This document shows positions 1 through 10,391 of a stretch of DNA of 64,000 bases, piece by piece. The stretch is from Ciona intestinalis. Lineage: Eukaryota > Chordata > Ascidiacea > Phlebobranchia > Cionidae. Made by a program: the position numbers and the translations under genes. A model generated the notes under the pieces. The model had not been told where the DNA came from. It was given only the letters and a program-made list of their open reading frames with translations, and searched no databases. The stretch is from assembly GCF_000224145.3 (NCBI RefSeq), contig NC_020168.2, positions 4,499,480-4,563,479 of the forward strand, read 5' to 3'. Numbering within the stretch: position 1 is the stretch's first letter; each line of letters starts with the position of its first letter.

Positions 1-344
1 ACAGTTGAACTAGAGTTCCTTTTATTTTAAAATGCATGATATCTACTGTTTATGTACTATTGTAGCATGTTTTTGTTTAATTATATTTACCTTTCAAGGT
101 TGTACCTGATTTTTGTTGTGTTTTTGGAGATATCTATATAACATGCAACATTAAAACAAGGTTTTATTTGATTGGTATATTTAGTGTGACAGGTTTGTTG
201 CACTGGTTTTTAAAAGTTGAAAATCTGTGCAAAAAACATATATAATTTATACTTTATAGCTATCTTAGTACGTAAAAGCTTAAACGGCTCAGAACTAGCA
301 GCCAATAGGTTGTAGCAAAGCCTTTAGTATTTAAAACCAATCAC

Positions 345-437
345 ACATTGAGTAAAAGCCACCCAAGTGAGCCTTGAACCGGGTGCCTCAGATATCAACC
401 GATTCGTACCATCTAGGTCACATCGCTAACTGCTGAG
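345..437 (-). repeat. tRNA-like head fragment of SINE
   Basis: Read on the minus strand this resembles the tRNA-like head of the complete SINE at 50125-50440, including a B-box-like GGTTCAAGGCTC. It runs right up to the VPS51 exon that starts near 438, so the last bases before that exon, including the AG at 436-437, appear SINE-derived. It is degenerate, and the body and tail are not evident. Confidence 0.4.
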
Positions 438-2925
438 ATGGGAAAGACGGCACAACAATTGTTGGAAGGTTTCGTTCACCAGAGTGGTGTCTCGGTGTCA
501 CGCATGATTCGAACCAGCATTGAGGCTCGTGATTGGTTGAGAAGCGTTGAACCACGACAAGTGCGTGCAGTGATGCGTAGAGTGGTGGAAGAGATCACAC
601 AAACTGATCAACAGGTTATTTTGACGAGCTTTAATCTTTCAACCAGTTTCTTAAGCTACATGGCACACTCTATTTCCACTTTATCTTACCCCTACCTTTT
701 TGTTCAGGAGGCTGTTTTGTCTAAAAGAAATGTAAAAAATAATGAAGGGCTAATTTAAAATACAAAACCTGTTTTTAAACCTATCTAAAACAGCTTTTTT
801 TTCATTCTCCATCATTTGTTTAGCAAAGTATTTTTCTTTATAAAGAGAAAAATGACTGTGAAAACTAATGAGGATTGAAAGTGTCTATAATAAAAAAAAA
901 CAATTAAATTGCCTAATATAAAACAAAAACTGTTTTTTAAACCTGTCTAAAGGTGGCTGTACACAGTATCCGGCGTGCGAATTCGCATGCGAAGTCGTAT
1001 GCAAACCCGTGTCCAATTCCGCATGCGGCAACGAAACCGGACAAAACAGACAAAACGGACGAATTCCGGATACTGTGTACAGCCACCTTGAATTATTTTT
1101 TTCAATATTCACATAGCAATATATTATGTGAACAATTGTTGCAAAACGTTAAATGTAATCAAAAAACATGACATTTACTTCTGAAGGATCTAAAACGATA
1201 TCCATTTCTTCCAGGTTGGTTCTTTATATGAGGAAGGAATTCGAAAAGCTCGTAGTAGCGACAGCAGCAAGCGAACTCATCCTTTTAATCAAAGTTCAGT
1301 TTCAAGACAACGAGATAGAAGTCATTGGGGAGCTTATGCTGCTAGGTGAGTTTTAATCAAATTTATTGTTGCAGTAACTTAATGTTTTAACAATTTTTTT
1401 GGGAATAAAGTAATATTTTAACGAAATTTATTGTTGGAGTAAATTAATATTTTAAAGAAATTAATTTGAATAAATAAATATTGTAACGGGTTTTTTGGAA
1501 TGAAGTAATATTTTAACGAAATTTATTGTTTGAATAAATTAATTGTTCAACTAAATTTTTGATACAAATTATTATTTTAACGTTTTTTGAATAAATTAAT
1601 CTTTTATTTTTCAAAATTTATTTAAATCAATTAAAATTTTAACAACATTTTATTAATAAAGTAATAAACCTAAATTTTTTATTCTGGGGGGCCAACATCT
1701 AAGATTAAAAAATACGAGCGTTCTGTTTCATACATCCTATGTGCGCATGAGTTATCCAATATGTATATTTGTGGTTTATTAATATTTATTCAGTGTAGCA
1801 AGACCTATGGGTAGGTTTTACAATTGTGAAAGATTTTGTGAGTGGTTTTTTAGCAATTTGTAATAGACCACTGGGTTAAAGTAATTGCTGTTAAATTTTA
1901 TGTTCAAGAACACACACGTAACCATTAGCAGTACAGGGTAATGGGCCTTAGCTTCATAACATGACCTGCTGTATGACTTGACCCATATAAAATAGAACAG
2001 TAGTAACAATACCAAACTTTAAAATCTTGGATTATAAAAAACAAAAGGAGTTATCTTCTTGAAGAAATAGGAAGTTCGAACGCATAAATTCATAAAAAAC
2101 TGCTATATAAATTTATTGTCACATTAAATAAATTCAGTGAAAAATATGTAACTTGCTTCGCGGGGCTGCTCAACTTTTCTTTGTGGGCCGAATGTTGCTC
2201 ACCCATGATTTACATTGTTCTTCATTGCAGCTCGACGATGGACAACAGTCTCCTCAGCAACATCCAGAAACTGTTCTCGGAACGAGTGGATGTCTTCGGA
2301 GCAGTGGAATTCTCGAAAACCTCCATAATGACAGGGATTGTGAAGATTGCATTGAAGACTTTACTTGAATGTGTAAGACTCAAAACTTTTGGAAAGTTTG
2401 GTCTGCAACAACTACAGGTAACAAATTTCACGATATTGATTGTTTTTAATGATTATGATAACAGGTTTATTTTTTAGGAAATGTCGGATTTTTATATTTA
2501 TAGGATGTAATATGTCTAATGACCGTCGTTTTGCCAATTTTTTGTTGTTTTATTCCCTTGTTTGACGAGATAACTTTGTTTAATGGTATGACTCCTTTAG
2601 GATAGAATGTAATTTATTTATCCACGCATGACAGTTGTTATAACGCGAGTGTTTTTTATTTTCACATTTCCCATTTTTTTATTTCCGAATTTTATGCTTT
2701 TTTTGTGTTTTTCACATTTTTTTGCTTAATTTATTTTAACATTTTCCAATTTTTAACTTTTAGGTAGATTGCCACTACCTTCAACTTTACTTGTGGCGTT
2801 TCGTGGCCGATGAGAACGTGGTACACGGTTTATTAGACGAAGTGGTCAGTAGTTGTGTGCACCGATGCGTGGAGCCCGTTGCCATGGAACCGAGTGTCAT
2901 TGACGTCATATGTGAACGCGGTTAG
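438..2925 (+). CDS. VPS51: VPS51 (fat-free/ANG2), C-terminal exons
   Basis: Partial gene; the 5' part lies left of the window. Exons are 438-614 (5' boundary uncertain), 1215-1345, 2231-2417 and 2764-2925, with stop TAG at 2923-2925. Phases join cleanly (0, 2, 0). The peptide contains [87 protein letters not shown] and the terminal VIDVICERG. All match the C-terminal third of vertebrate VPS51, which also ends in ICERG. VPS51 is a subunit of the GARP and EARP complexes that tether endosome-derived vesicles at the trans-Golgi and recycling endosomes. The first visible exon abuts a SINE fragment, so its true acceptor should be checked. No canonical AATAAA was found just after the stop. Confidence 0.93.
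951..1088. mobile_element. Short palindromic MITE in VPS51 intron
   Basis: A 138-bp element with perfect 23-bp terminal inverted repeats (951-973 and 1066-1088, outer bases AGGTGGCTGTACACAGTATC). The interior is rich in CGAATTCGCATGCG-type palindromes. It lies in the intron between the first two visible VPS51 exons. No clear target-site duplication is seen, and it is unrelated in sequence to the ~190-bp MITE found elsewhere. Confidence 0.7.
1357..1670. repeat. Degenerate AT-rich tandem array
   Basis: Several imperfect units recur every few tens of bases, built on phrases such as TAATATTTTAACGAAATTTA and GGAATAAAGTAATA. The array sits in the VPS51 intron between 1345 and 2231 and looks like a decayed minisatellite with no coding content. 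Confidence 0.5.
1815..1965 (-). repeat. Degenerate SINE body
   Basis: It contains GACCACTGGGTTAAAGTAATTG followed by a run resembling the 'ACCACTGGGTTGGAGCAATT' body of the complete SINE near 50.3 kb. Head and tail are not recognisable. It lies in a VPS51 intron. Confidence 0.35.
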
Positions 2926-4647
2926 GAAAATGCGGAAGTTAGATCCAAAATCTCAATTGAGTGATTCGGGTGATTTTCCGAGCTCAAGCTGTAGCATTGG
3001 CATATTTATTGATATCAACAACTTGTTTTGCGACTTGTATCGGGTTAATGACGTCCGATATTTTAAAATAGAAATCGGGGATTTCATCGCTCAAGTTTAA
3101 AGGTCTGGGAAGTGACATTTTCTGATCATGGCAGCAAAAAAAAGTGAATGAATTAATTTGAATACCCTTTAAAATTCGTTTTTGTTTGGTTAGAATGTAA
3201 AAATTAATTCAGCAACGAGGTTATATTATTTTATTAATAACCCACAAACTGTTGTACGTCGGTTTTGTGCAATATACCTTTACCCTATATGTGTTCTGTG
3301 GGTGCTTTACAAGTACAACTGGAAAGTACGTTTTAACTATCTATTTCCATTTAATTCTATATGAGTGAGGCGTGCTACTACGAGACACGCATTGTACCTA
3401 GAATTTTTGCCAAAAATTCCCTTAAAAAGGTTCACTGTGAGTGCAGACTTACGTAAGCAAGCAAAATAATAATAGATCCAGCAATACGAAGCTTATGTTT
3501 TCTGCATCATGGTGATTTCAATCGATCGCGTCGTTATGAGGATGTTTATTACACAGCTATTGGCCACTCGTTCAAACCTACCCGATTTCTAGGAAACCAT
3601 TTCAGTCTGACTTAAATTGCTTCATACTTATTGAGCATATGAAGCATAAGAGGTAGTTAGGATTACGGAAAACAGGTGTATCCGTTACAAGCTAAAAAAA
3701 TGTGGAAAGGTTTTACTGGTATAATAGACTGATGATGCCATTTTCGGTGAAATATATTTAGTAGGGTGGGGGAAGATGGGATACCTTTTAATTCTATTTA
3801 CTTGTCCTATTTGGTGGTAAACAAAGAACATTTTAAAAACTATAAAACCGTATTCCCACGACTCCCATGGACAGTTGTTAATTGTTTAAAACACAATCCG
3901 CAGGGTATTTAAATTATTTAATAAAGGTGTCCCAACTTGCCTCACCCTACTATACGAATTCCAGTATTTATGTGTTTTAAATATAAGCTAATCTGTGTTT
4001 TATCTGTAAGTAAAGTGTCTGCAGTCAATACACGCTACTGGATAAGACTGAGTGGCAATACGTCAGAGTAATAACAATAGCTAGGAGGTTAAACGAGTGC
4101 ATTCTGCGTGTTCTGAGGTTATCTAGTTAAGTTTATTAGCGACACGTTACCCTTTTTCCTTTTTATAAGTGAAAATTTGTCCCTCTTTCAGCGGATTCCA
4201 ATTCAATTTGTGGTTTTATTCGTCTTATAAATTGGTAAGGGTTTTCCGAATTGTCGCTTTTAGTTCCTCTGGGTTTTGAGTAAATGTTACAGTTTCATTT
4301 CAGTGTAAATATCATTTCAATTGAAGCACAAGCAGTAAAAGAGCAGAAAAAAGGGGATATACAATTCTTATGCTTCGCACAAAACATATATTGGTTTCGA
4401 CAGATCTATCGGCTGCGTCATTTCGGTTTTACGATACGTTAGTATGTATGTGAATCAGTTGTTTAGTAAGAAACATTGCAATATAGGTGTTCGGCCTATT
4501 TTATTTACTTGTTTATGGGGAGTTGAATCATACATTATTATTGTTTCAAAATTTGTTGTTTTCTTGATATTTTGTTCCATTTACATTTTAGTTTTTTGAC
4601 TGCAGGAATATTGCTGTATAAGGTAGGCTATTTTAAATCCAAAAATC
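2926..4647. other. Intergenic stretch, VPS51 to mucin-like gene
   Basis: No coding exon is supported here. It should contain the VPS51 3' UTR and the promoter or 5' leader of the next gene. One good MITE copy is present (3757-3954). A pyrimidine-poor AG at 4604-4605 (GACTGCAG) lies 42 bases before the next start codon and could be a cis or spliced-leader acceptor. Confidence 0.5.
3757..3954 (+). mobile_element. ~190-bp TA-flanked MITE, copy 1
   Basis: The left end reads TAGTAGGGTGGGGGAAGATG and the right end CTCACCCTACTATA, forming terminal inverted repeats of about 30 bp with some mismatches. The interior (GTAAACAAAGAACATT ... TTGTTAATTGTTTAAAACAC) is shared by every copy in this window. 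The '+' orientation is defined arbitrarily as this one. No transposase is encoded. The Ciona MITE Cimi-1 is a candidate identity, not verified. Confidence 0.85.
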
Positions 4648-6175
4648 ATGAACGTTCTGTTCCTGCCAGCTTTCAGTTTCGTCTTGTGTCTCAGTTCTTT
4701 AATTGGGGTTGAAGGTAATTAAACCTAATGCATATAACAATTTTTACCTGTTTGGCGCAATTAAATATTGTATTTAAACAATTTAGATGTAGGAAGTGTG
4801 AGGAAGATTAAGAACAGATTAAGAACCAAATATTGTGATCGTGTTTTAATCAGTAAACAACGGTCTATGGGAGTCGTGAGGATACGGTTTTATGATCTTT
4901 GTTTACTACAAATGGGACAAGAAAAATAAAATACAAGGTTTCCCATTTTCCCCCGTCCTACTATAGATATTACAAGCTGCCGTTTTACTGTGTATTGTAT
5001 TCTAACAGTGACTGTTTAGTCGCAGAGTGTGTTGGTATTTAAAAATACGACTAGATCTTTGTCCTATGGCATACTAGATTAAGTCTTTGTCCTTTGGTCT
5101 TGCTTATAAAATCCACGTTTTAATAGCTAAAAAGACTGAGTCAGTTAGCACTTCCTTATCGTATGAAATTAGTAAACTTTATACTTCGATCACGTCATTT
5201 TCACTTATTACTCAGGTTCGTGTCATGAGTGCCCACCTGACTCTAAATGTGTCGTCGACAATTGCGTTTGTTACGTCGGGTACAGTTGGAACGACCCAGT
5301 TACAAAGCAATCTTGCATAAAAGACCCGCCTTCTACTACCACACCAGTACCCACCACAACAACTACCACTGTACCAACTACAACAACCACTACAGTCAAA
5401 ATCTCAACTACAATAGTTAGTGAAGCTTCCACGGTAACAGCAGTCGCGAAAACAACCGCCTCGGAAACAACTGCAAATGACATAACTGCATTGGAAACTA
5501 CTAACAAAATTTCTGGTACGTCGTCGGTCACGTTTTAGTCACGTTATAATGAGTCCCTTAAAGGCAGAAATTTAAAGCGAAAATTCAGATAAAAACTCTA
5601 AATACACTTATACACGCATAGGGTGGGGGAAGATGGGACACCTTTCATTTTGTTTTCTCTTTCTATTTGGTAGTAAACAAAGAACATTCAAAGAATTATA
5701 AAATCGTATCTTTACGACTTCCACATTGTTAATTCTTTAAAACACAATCAGACTATTTGTATATTATGTGTTAAAGGTGTCCCATCTTCCCCCACCTTAC
5801 TATATATTTATGGCCCCCTATATAGCTTAGTTGGGTATCATAAAGGAAAGGATTTTTATTGTAGCAACTTGAAAAACATTAACATTGGTGTGAACTGACA
5901 CTCTTATTTTAATAGATCAAACTAGTACGCCACTAAGTACACCTACTGGTCAGAATTCTTCTACAACGTTTACCCCAAACGTTGTACCAAATTCCAAGGC
6001 ACCTAATGCGAGGGGGTCTACCAAAAATGTTCATTTTGGTTTTTGTTCTTACTCGAGGTCTCAGTGCGAAGCTACATTAACTGGTATCATCTTGGGTTGT
6101 TTTCTTCTCGCTGCCCTGCTCGTATCCGTAGCAGTTATAATGAGAAAACGGCAAATCAGACACGTACTTGTGTAA
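4648..6175 (+). CDS. Mucin-like type I membrane protein, Cys-rich head
   Basis: Three exons: 4648-4714, 5216-5515 and 5916-6175 (stop TAA 6173-6175). Both introns are phase 1 and the joined frame gives 208 residues. Residues 1-23 (MNVLFLPAFSFVLCLSSLIG...) are a signal peptide. Next comes a short Cys-rich module (CHECPPDSKC, NCVCYVGYSW, SC), EGF-like in spacing but incomplete. A long Thr-rich stalk (runs such as TTTTTTVPTTTTTT) follows and is probably O-glycosylated. A second short Cys pair (FGFCSYSRSQC) precedes one transmembrane helix (LTGIILGCFLLAALLVSVAV), then a basic tail MRKRQIRHVLV. The design suggests a cell-surface or haemocyte/epithelial mucin. No named family is recognised. MITEs occupy both introns and the 3' flank. 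Confidence 0.8.
4786..4966 (-). mobile_element. MITE copy 2 (degenerate left end)
   Basis: It lies inside intron 1 of the mucin-like gene. The interior GATCGTGTTTTAATCAGTAAACAACGGTCTATGG and the right end CCCCCGTCCTACTATA are clear, while the left end has diverged (GTAGGAAGTGTGAGGAAGAT). Confidence 0.7.
5618..5804 (+). mobile_element. MITE copy 3
   Basis: Intron 2 of the mucin-like gene. Left end GGGTGGGGGAAGATGGGACA, right end TCCCCCACCTTACTATA, both well preserved. Confidence 0.85.
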
Positions 6176-6187
6176 AAAAGAAAGAAA

Positions 6188-6461
6188 TATAAAAGCTACA
6201 AAAATGATTCGCATTTTATATATGGTAGGATGGGGGGAGATGGGACACCTTTTTATTCTATTTTCTCGTACATTTTGGTAGTGAACAAAGAACATTCAAG
6301 GAATTATAAAACCTTGTCCTCGCGACTTTCACAGACCGTTAATTGTTCAAAACACGACCAGGATATTCATATATTTTGTGCTAAAGGTGTCCCATCTTCC
6401 CCCACCCCACTATATAAAAGCTACAAAAATGATTCGCATTTTATATATGGTAGGATGGGGG
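6188..6461. repeat. 225-bp tandem duplication of MITE plus flank
   Basis: About 49 bases at 6188-6236 (starting TATAAAAGCTACAAAAATGA and running into the MITE end) recur at 6413-6461 with an offset of 225. Each repeat carries the flank and the start of a MITE, but the two MITE interiors are in opposite orientation. Confidence 0.8.
6223..6414 (+). mobile_element. MITE copy 4
   Basis: It begins GGTAGGATGGGGGGAGATGG just after the mucin-like stop codon and ends CCCCCACCCCACTATA. It is the first member of the 225-bp duplication. Confidence 0.85.
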
Positions 6462-6640
6462 AGATGGGACACCTTTAGCACATAATATTACAATAACCTA
6501 ATCGTGTTTTAAACAATTAACAACGATCTATGTGAGTCGTGAGGATGCGGTTTTATAATTCTTTGAATGCTCTTCTTTACTACCAAAAGGGACGAGAAAA
6601 TAGAATGAAAAGGTGTCCCATCTTCCCCCACCCTACTATA
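6447..6640 (-). mobile_element. MITE copy 5
   Basis: Second member of the duplication, with its interior reversed relative to copy 4 (TTTAGCACATAATATTACAA after the left end). Right end TTCCCCCACCCTACTATA. Confidence 0.85.
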
Positions 6641-6688
6641 TCACCTTGGCCTACATATTAAAAAGGCTGTGAAACAAAAAACTCACAT

Positions 6689-6877
6689 AGTACTGTTGGG
6701 GTAAGATGTGACCCGTAGCACATAATACTCCTTTATTTCCTAATCGGGTGTTTAATAATTAACGACACTATTTTACAGTCGTGAGTAAACGGTTATGAAA
6801 TTCTGTAAATGTTCTCTGTTTCTACCAAATGCGACGATAATTGAGAATAAAAACATGTCTTACCCCAACCTGCTATA
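6689..6877 (-). mobile_element. MITE copy 6 (diverged)
   Basis: Left end TACTGTTGGGGTAAGATGTG and right end TCTTACCCCAACCTGCTATA, which are mutually complementary but differ from the GGGTGGGGGAAGATGGG consensus. This suggests an older or separate subfamily. It is the last copy before a long MITE-free interval. Confidence 0.75.
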
Positions 6878-7472
6878 TGTATATTAACAACTTTAATATT
6901 TTTGTATTATCTATTTCGAAGTAATGTGCTTATACATTGTATTTATTGTTGTATACAATTGCATATATTCTTATTATCTGTACAGCGCCAAATATGGATT
7001 ATAGTTTATATGTGTAAAAAACCTTGCCGTTAGTTGGCGCCGTTGCTTTGTGCAATGAAAACGCTATTTCTTAGCCAACAAAAATTGAAACCGTGTGAAA
7101 TGAATGGAATATACAGACGTGTATTATGTGTTGGGAATGTGAGTATCTGCGTCGTGCTGTAATACATGGGTTTAGTTTTTATCAATTTGGATTCTTTCGT
7201 GTTTTTATCTCTGTGTGACGTCAGTACGATTACGTCATGGGTTAGAGCGATTACGAAACGAGAGTTGTGATCTTGGCCACAATTCCAGTCATTCATCACG
7301 ACTAGTGCGCAATAAAACAGCGCAAACCTGTTATCGATGCCGTGTATAAATTCTCCTGGGTTTTATGGCCAGTACTGTAACGGTCGTAAAATCGTCAATG
7401 GAAAGCCGCGAATTGAATTTAATAATCTCAAATTCGACCGCTAAACTCGCACTTTTATCACAGGCGAGGAAC

Positions 7473-10298
7473 ATCAAAGCGGGTATCTGTCGCCCAGGTT
7501 TGATGGTGAAAACCAGGGAGACTGGATCCCAAGCGTCTTACTCTGTTTACATCTGTAATAAAGGCCGGCCAAGCAAAATCGCCGGGTTAGCTTTGATCTG
7601 TAATAATGCTATACAAATCCTTTTTAGGGGTGTGATGCCGACACTTCAAAGCCGCCGCCTTCTGTTACAGTTTCGACGTTGGTTACGTCACAATGTGACA
7701 ACGCTTCAAATGTACACAGCGGCTTTTGTTAATGGTTATTGCCCGATAAACGATTAACAAAGCAGAGTACAGACCGGGAAATCGAGTGATATCGTACCGG
7801 CAGTAACTAGCTTGTTTATGGCACCGGTTAAGTATAAGATGGTACATTCGTGGAATACTTGTTGAAAAACAGCTAAACACTGAGGCAAGAGCCATCCAAT
7901 TTTATCAATCGGGTGTTTTCCGGTGTTGGTTTTAGGTTTTCCGAGCTTCATTAAATCAGACGAGATATCCACTCGACTAAAGCGGGAAATCCTTGATAAA
8001 TAATGATGAATATGAAACCTCTTCACCTTCAAAGGACACAGTGGTCTAATTGCGACAAGCGGTCCATGTTTTCTTATCGGGATTCCCGTAATAAAGTTCC
8101 CGCCTCTTAAAATCAAGTTTTCGGTCGACGGGATGGCAGATTGTGAAAGTTTATTCAAGTTGTTGGTTGTACAAAATTAAGACAGAGTAGTTCGGGTCGA
8201 AGCGGTGCGGAATAACTTGTTTACCACGGAAGTTCAACTTAGATGTGGCGCGCGTTTTTCTTTGTCAGCTATTTCCCTTTAATCGCCCGCGCTGCGTGAA
8301 TGCGCTACGCGAGGCGGCCGTGTGTGTGCTAGAGCGTGCGCTGGACCCAGCGAAACATCAAAGGGGTCTTCGGCTTCATTGATCTCGCATTCCGCTGCTA
8401 GGAGAGCGAGGAAACGAAAGAGAGAAGCGGCGCTCGCTCGAAAAACGAAGAGAAGAAAGCGACTCGGAGGGCGTGTGATTTTAACGAAGCGAGAGGGGCC
8501 CGAGGCAGGCAGGCTTAGAGTCCGCACAATGAAACTTGCGGCGAAAAGAGACCCAGGCGGCCGCAGATGTTGAAACAAAACCTAGTTGAAAACAACAGAG
8601 TCAAGAGGCAGGTATAGCGGACGAAATGGCCCCGCAACTTAACGAACAGCAAGCAGAAAATACGCAGAAAATGTTAGGAAAAGATCGGAAGTTTGTTTTG
8701 GCCGAAACTCGCGAAATCCTGAGATTATCTTCTTTGGCTGTGTTGCATACAGATATAAAAATAAATAAAAGTCGTAGTACGGTAAGCCCGCCTGGATTAG
8801 GCGTACGATGCAAAGGAATAAATGTGATTTAAGCCGTAATCGACAGCGCTTAAACTGCTGCCGCGCGGTCATTTATCAACCGTAAACGTCGATGTACAAG
8901 CACAGTATAGCCGTGCTTACTACTGAGCAAACGACAGAGAGGTCAGGATAATCTGCCGGTCCGAAGCTTCAGCAGGCTCGTCGTGTTTAACCATGTGCCG
9001 GTTGTAAATCAGGACTCTGTATCGAGCTCAAATAAAACCACAGGCACCTGCTTGGGAAGCGTATTACGACTTTTAGGACCCATAAGGTTCAAAAATAGGA
9101 ACGGTCTGTATTATGTTAAGCAGCTTAACAAGAACAGAGTTTCCGAATTGACAGATATATCAGATCTATACAGATAGTTTCCTAATCGGAACTTTTTAAT
9201 ATCTCTTAAGAACATCCTGTCAGGAGCTGCATCGGAAGAATTATTTTCCCGTTTGCTTCCAGCTGAGGGGCTAATCCGCACAAAAGGCGGGCACTGAGCA
9301 TCCTCAGTTTTCCCACTGTCTTTTTATTGATTTCCGAATTAGGGAAATCAGTTTTCGATGTCAGCTGGCCAGATGTGAAGCTTTCTAGGCAGTTTTAACA
9401 TACTTTTCAGAAACCTTTGAAAATATGTGTTTAGTTCATAAAGAAAATTTATAAGAATCATGAAGGAATGGTGTAACAATGAAATGACGTTATTCCGACG
9501 TCATTATCTTTACGTCATGCTAACATTACGTCATAATACCGGCTTACCGTCCTCGATAGTCAGCGAAGCGTGACCTTAATCTCGCGTTGGGTCCCCTCGG
9601 AGTTGGATTAATTTTCTCTGAGAAGATCTGCTCGGTCAGCCAGTTGAGTTACGGCAGTTGGCAAGAGAACATGCGTGCATGGTTTGCTTTCATGAGCACT
9701 ACAGGCACATAGTACCGTTTCGACAGACAGCTCTGCGCTAGTAATTATCAAGACGCTTTCTTTGATGTCAAGGGCAGCCCTTGGCCTTGAAATCTCCATG
9801 GGAAAACAAATTCTTCGTTGCGTTCTAATCTGTTACAATAGCATTCATTAGCATGCCTTGTGAAAAAGTAAATGTTTTTCAAGGTTATTTCGATTCAGCA
9901 TCAAAGTTGTAGGCAGCAGTCTGATCGATGAAAGATTCAGACATAAACACGAAGTTTTAGTGAGTATTTATTGAATCAAGTATCACATTAGATACATTTA
10001 GGTCTCCAGGTAAAATGTTTAAAATGCTATGAAGAAACGAATACAGAACGTTATAATCAACGAACGTTTAGTGTACCGAATGTCTGGGGTCACAATGCAT
10101 TCTGGAATGCTGTTATCAGTTTACGCCCTTCTTTCTTATCATATACACGCAGAATATGCAGCTCCTCCATTTCGCAATTTACGCGGGCAGTTAGTTAAAG
10201 CGGCTTATTACAATGATGTACGGAGTCAGTTAGTTGAAACAACTTTGCGTTTAACAAATTTAAATTAACATGTCTTTATCCATAGTGTAGACTTTGAT
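7473..10298. promoter_or_regulatory. Candidate TCF/LEF motif cluster upstream of naked cuticle
   Basis: Exact 7-mers ATCAAAG or its complement occur at 7473-7479, 7591-7597, 8357-8363 (followed by GGG), 9760-9766, 9900-9906 and 10292-10298. Looser CTTTGAA words lie near 7646 and 9415. Nkd genes are Wnt/beta-catenin feedback targets in other animals, so a TCF-responsive control region is plausible. This is a motif-level inference with no test of function. Confidence 0.35.
8240..8560. promoter_or_regulatory. GC-rich, CpG-rich segment, possible promoter
   Basis: A locally GC- and CpG-rich block (CGCCCGCGCTGCGTGAATGC ... GGCGGCCG) in which both strands stay open for about 250 bases, a common effect of high GC. 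It sits 1.8 kb upstream of the first Nkd coding exon. It could be the transcription start or a 5' UTR exon, but no splice join was demonstrated. Confidence 0.3.
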
Positions 10299-10391
10299 TT
10301 TTCTAATGAAGGTTGGTGCTGCCTCCGTTAGCGGATGGATTTATAATACTGATTAACAAGAGAGCGCAAAACGAAGCTATAAGGATAAAAT

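Larger units (their letters stand above)
6878..10391. other. Upstream region of naked cuticle gene
   Basis: No exon is supported. Composition becomes more GC-balanced from about 7 kb. Short open frames occur on both strands but match nothing recognised. ACGTCA-type motifs are frequent, for example 7216, 7231 and 9485-9540. TCF/LEF-like ATCAAAG/CTTTGAT words occur at 7473, 7591, 8357, 9760, 9900 and 10292. A GC-rich segment at about 8240-8560 could be a promoter or 5' UTR exon. No TATA box was assigned. Confidence 0.5.

Noticed and set aside
7365-8158. Two open frames of about 130 codons, one on each strand
   Set aside because: No signal, domain or splice context; lengths are within chance for this composition.
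8279-8578. Overlapping open frames on both strands
   Set aside because: Open in both directions because of local high GC; Arg/Ala-rich products with no recognisable domain and no splice partner.
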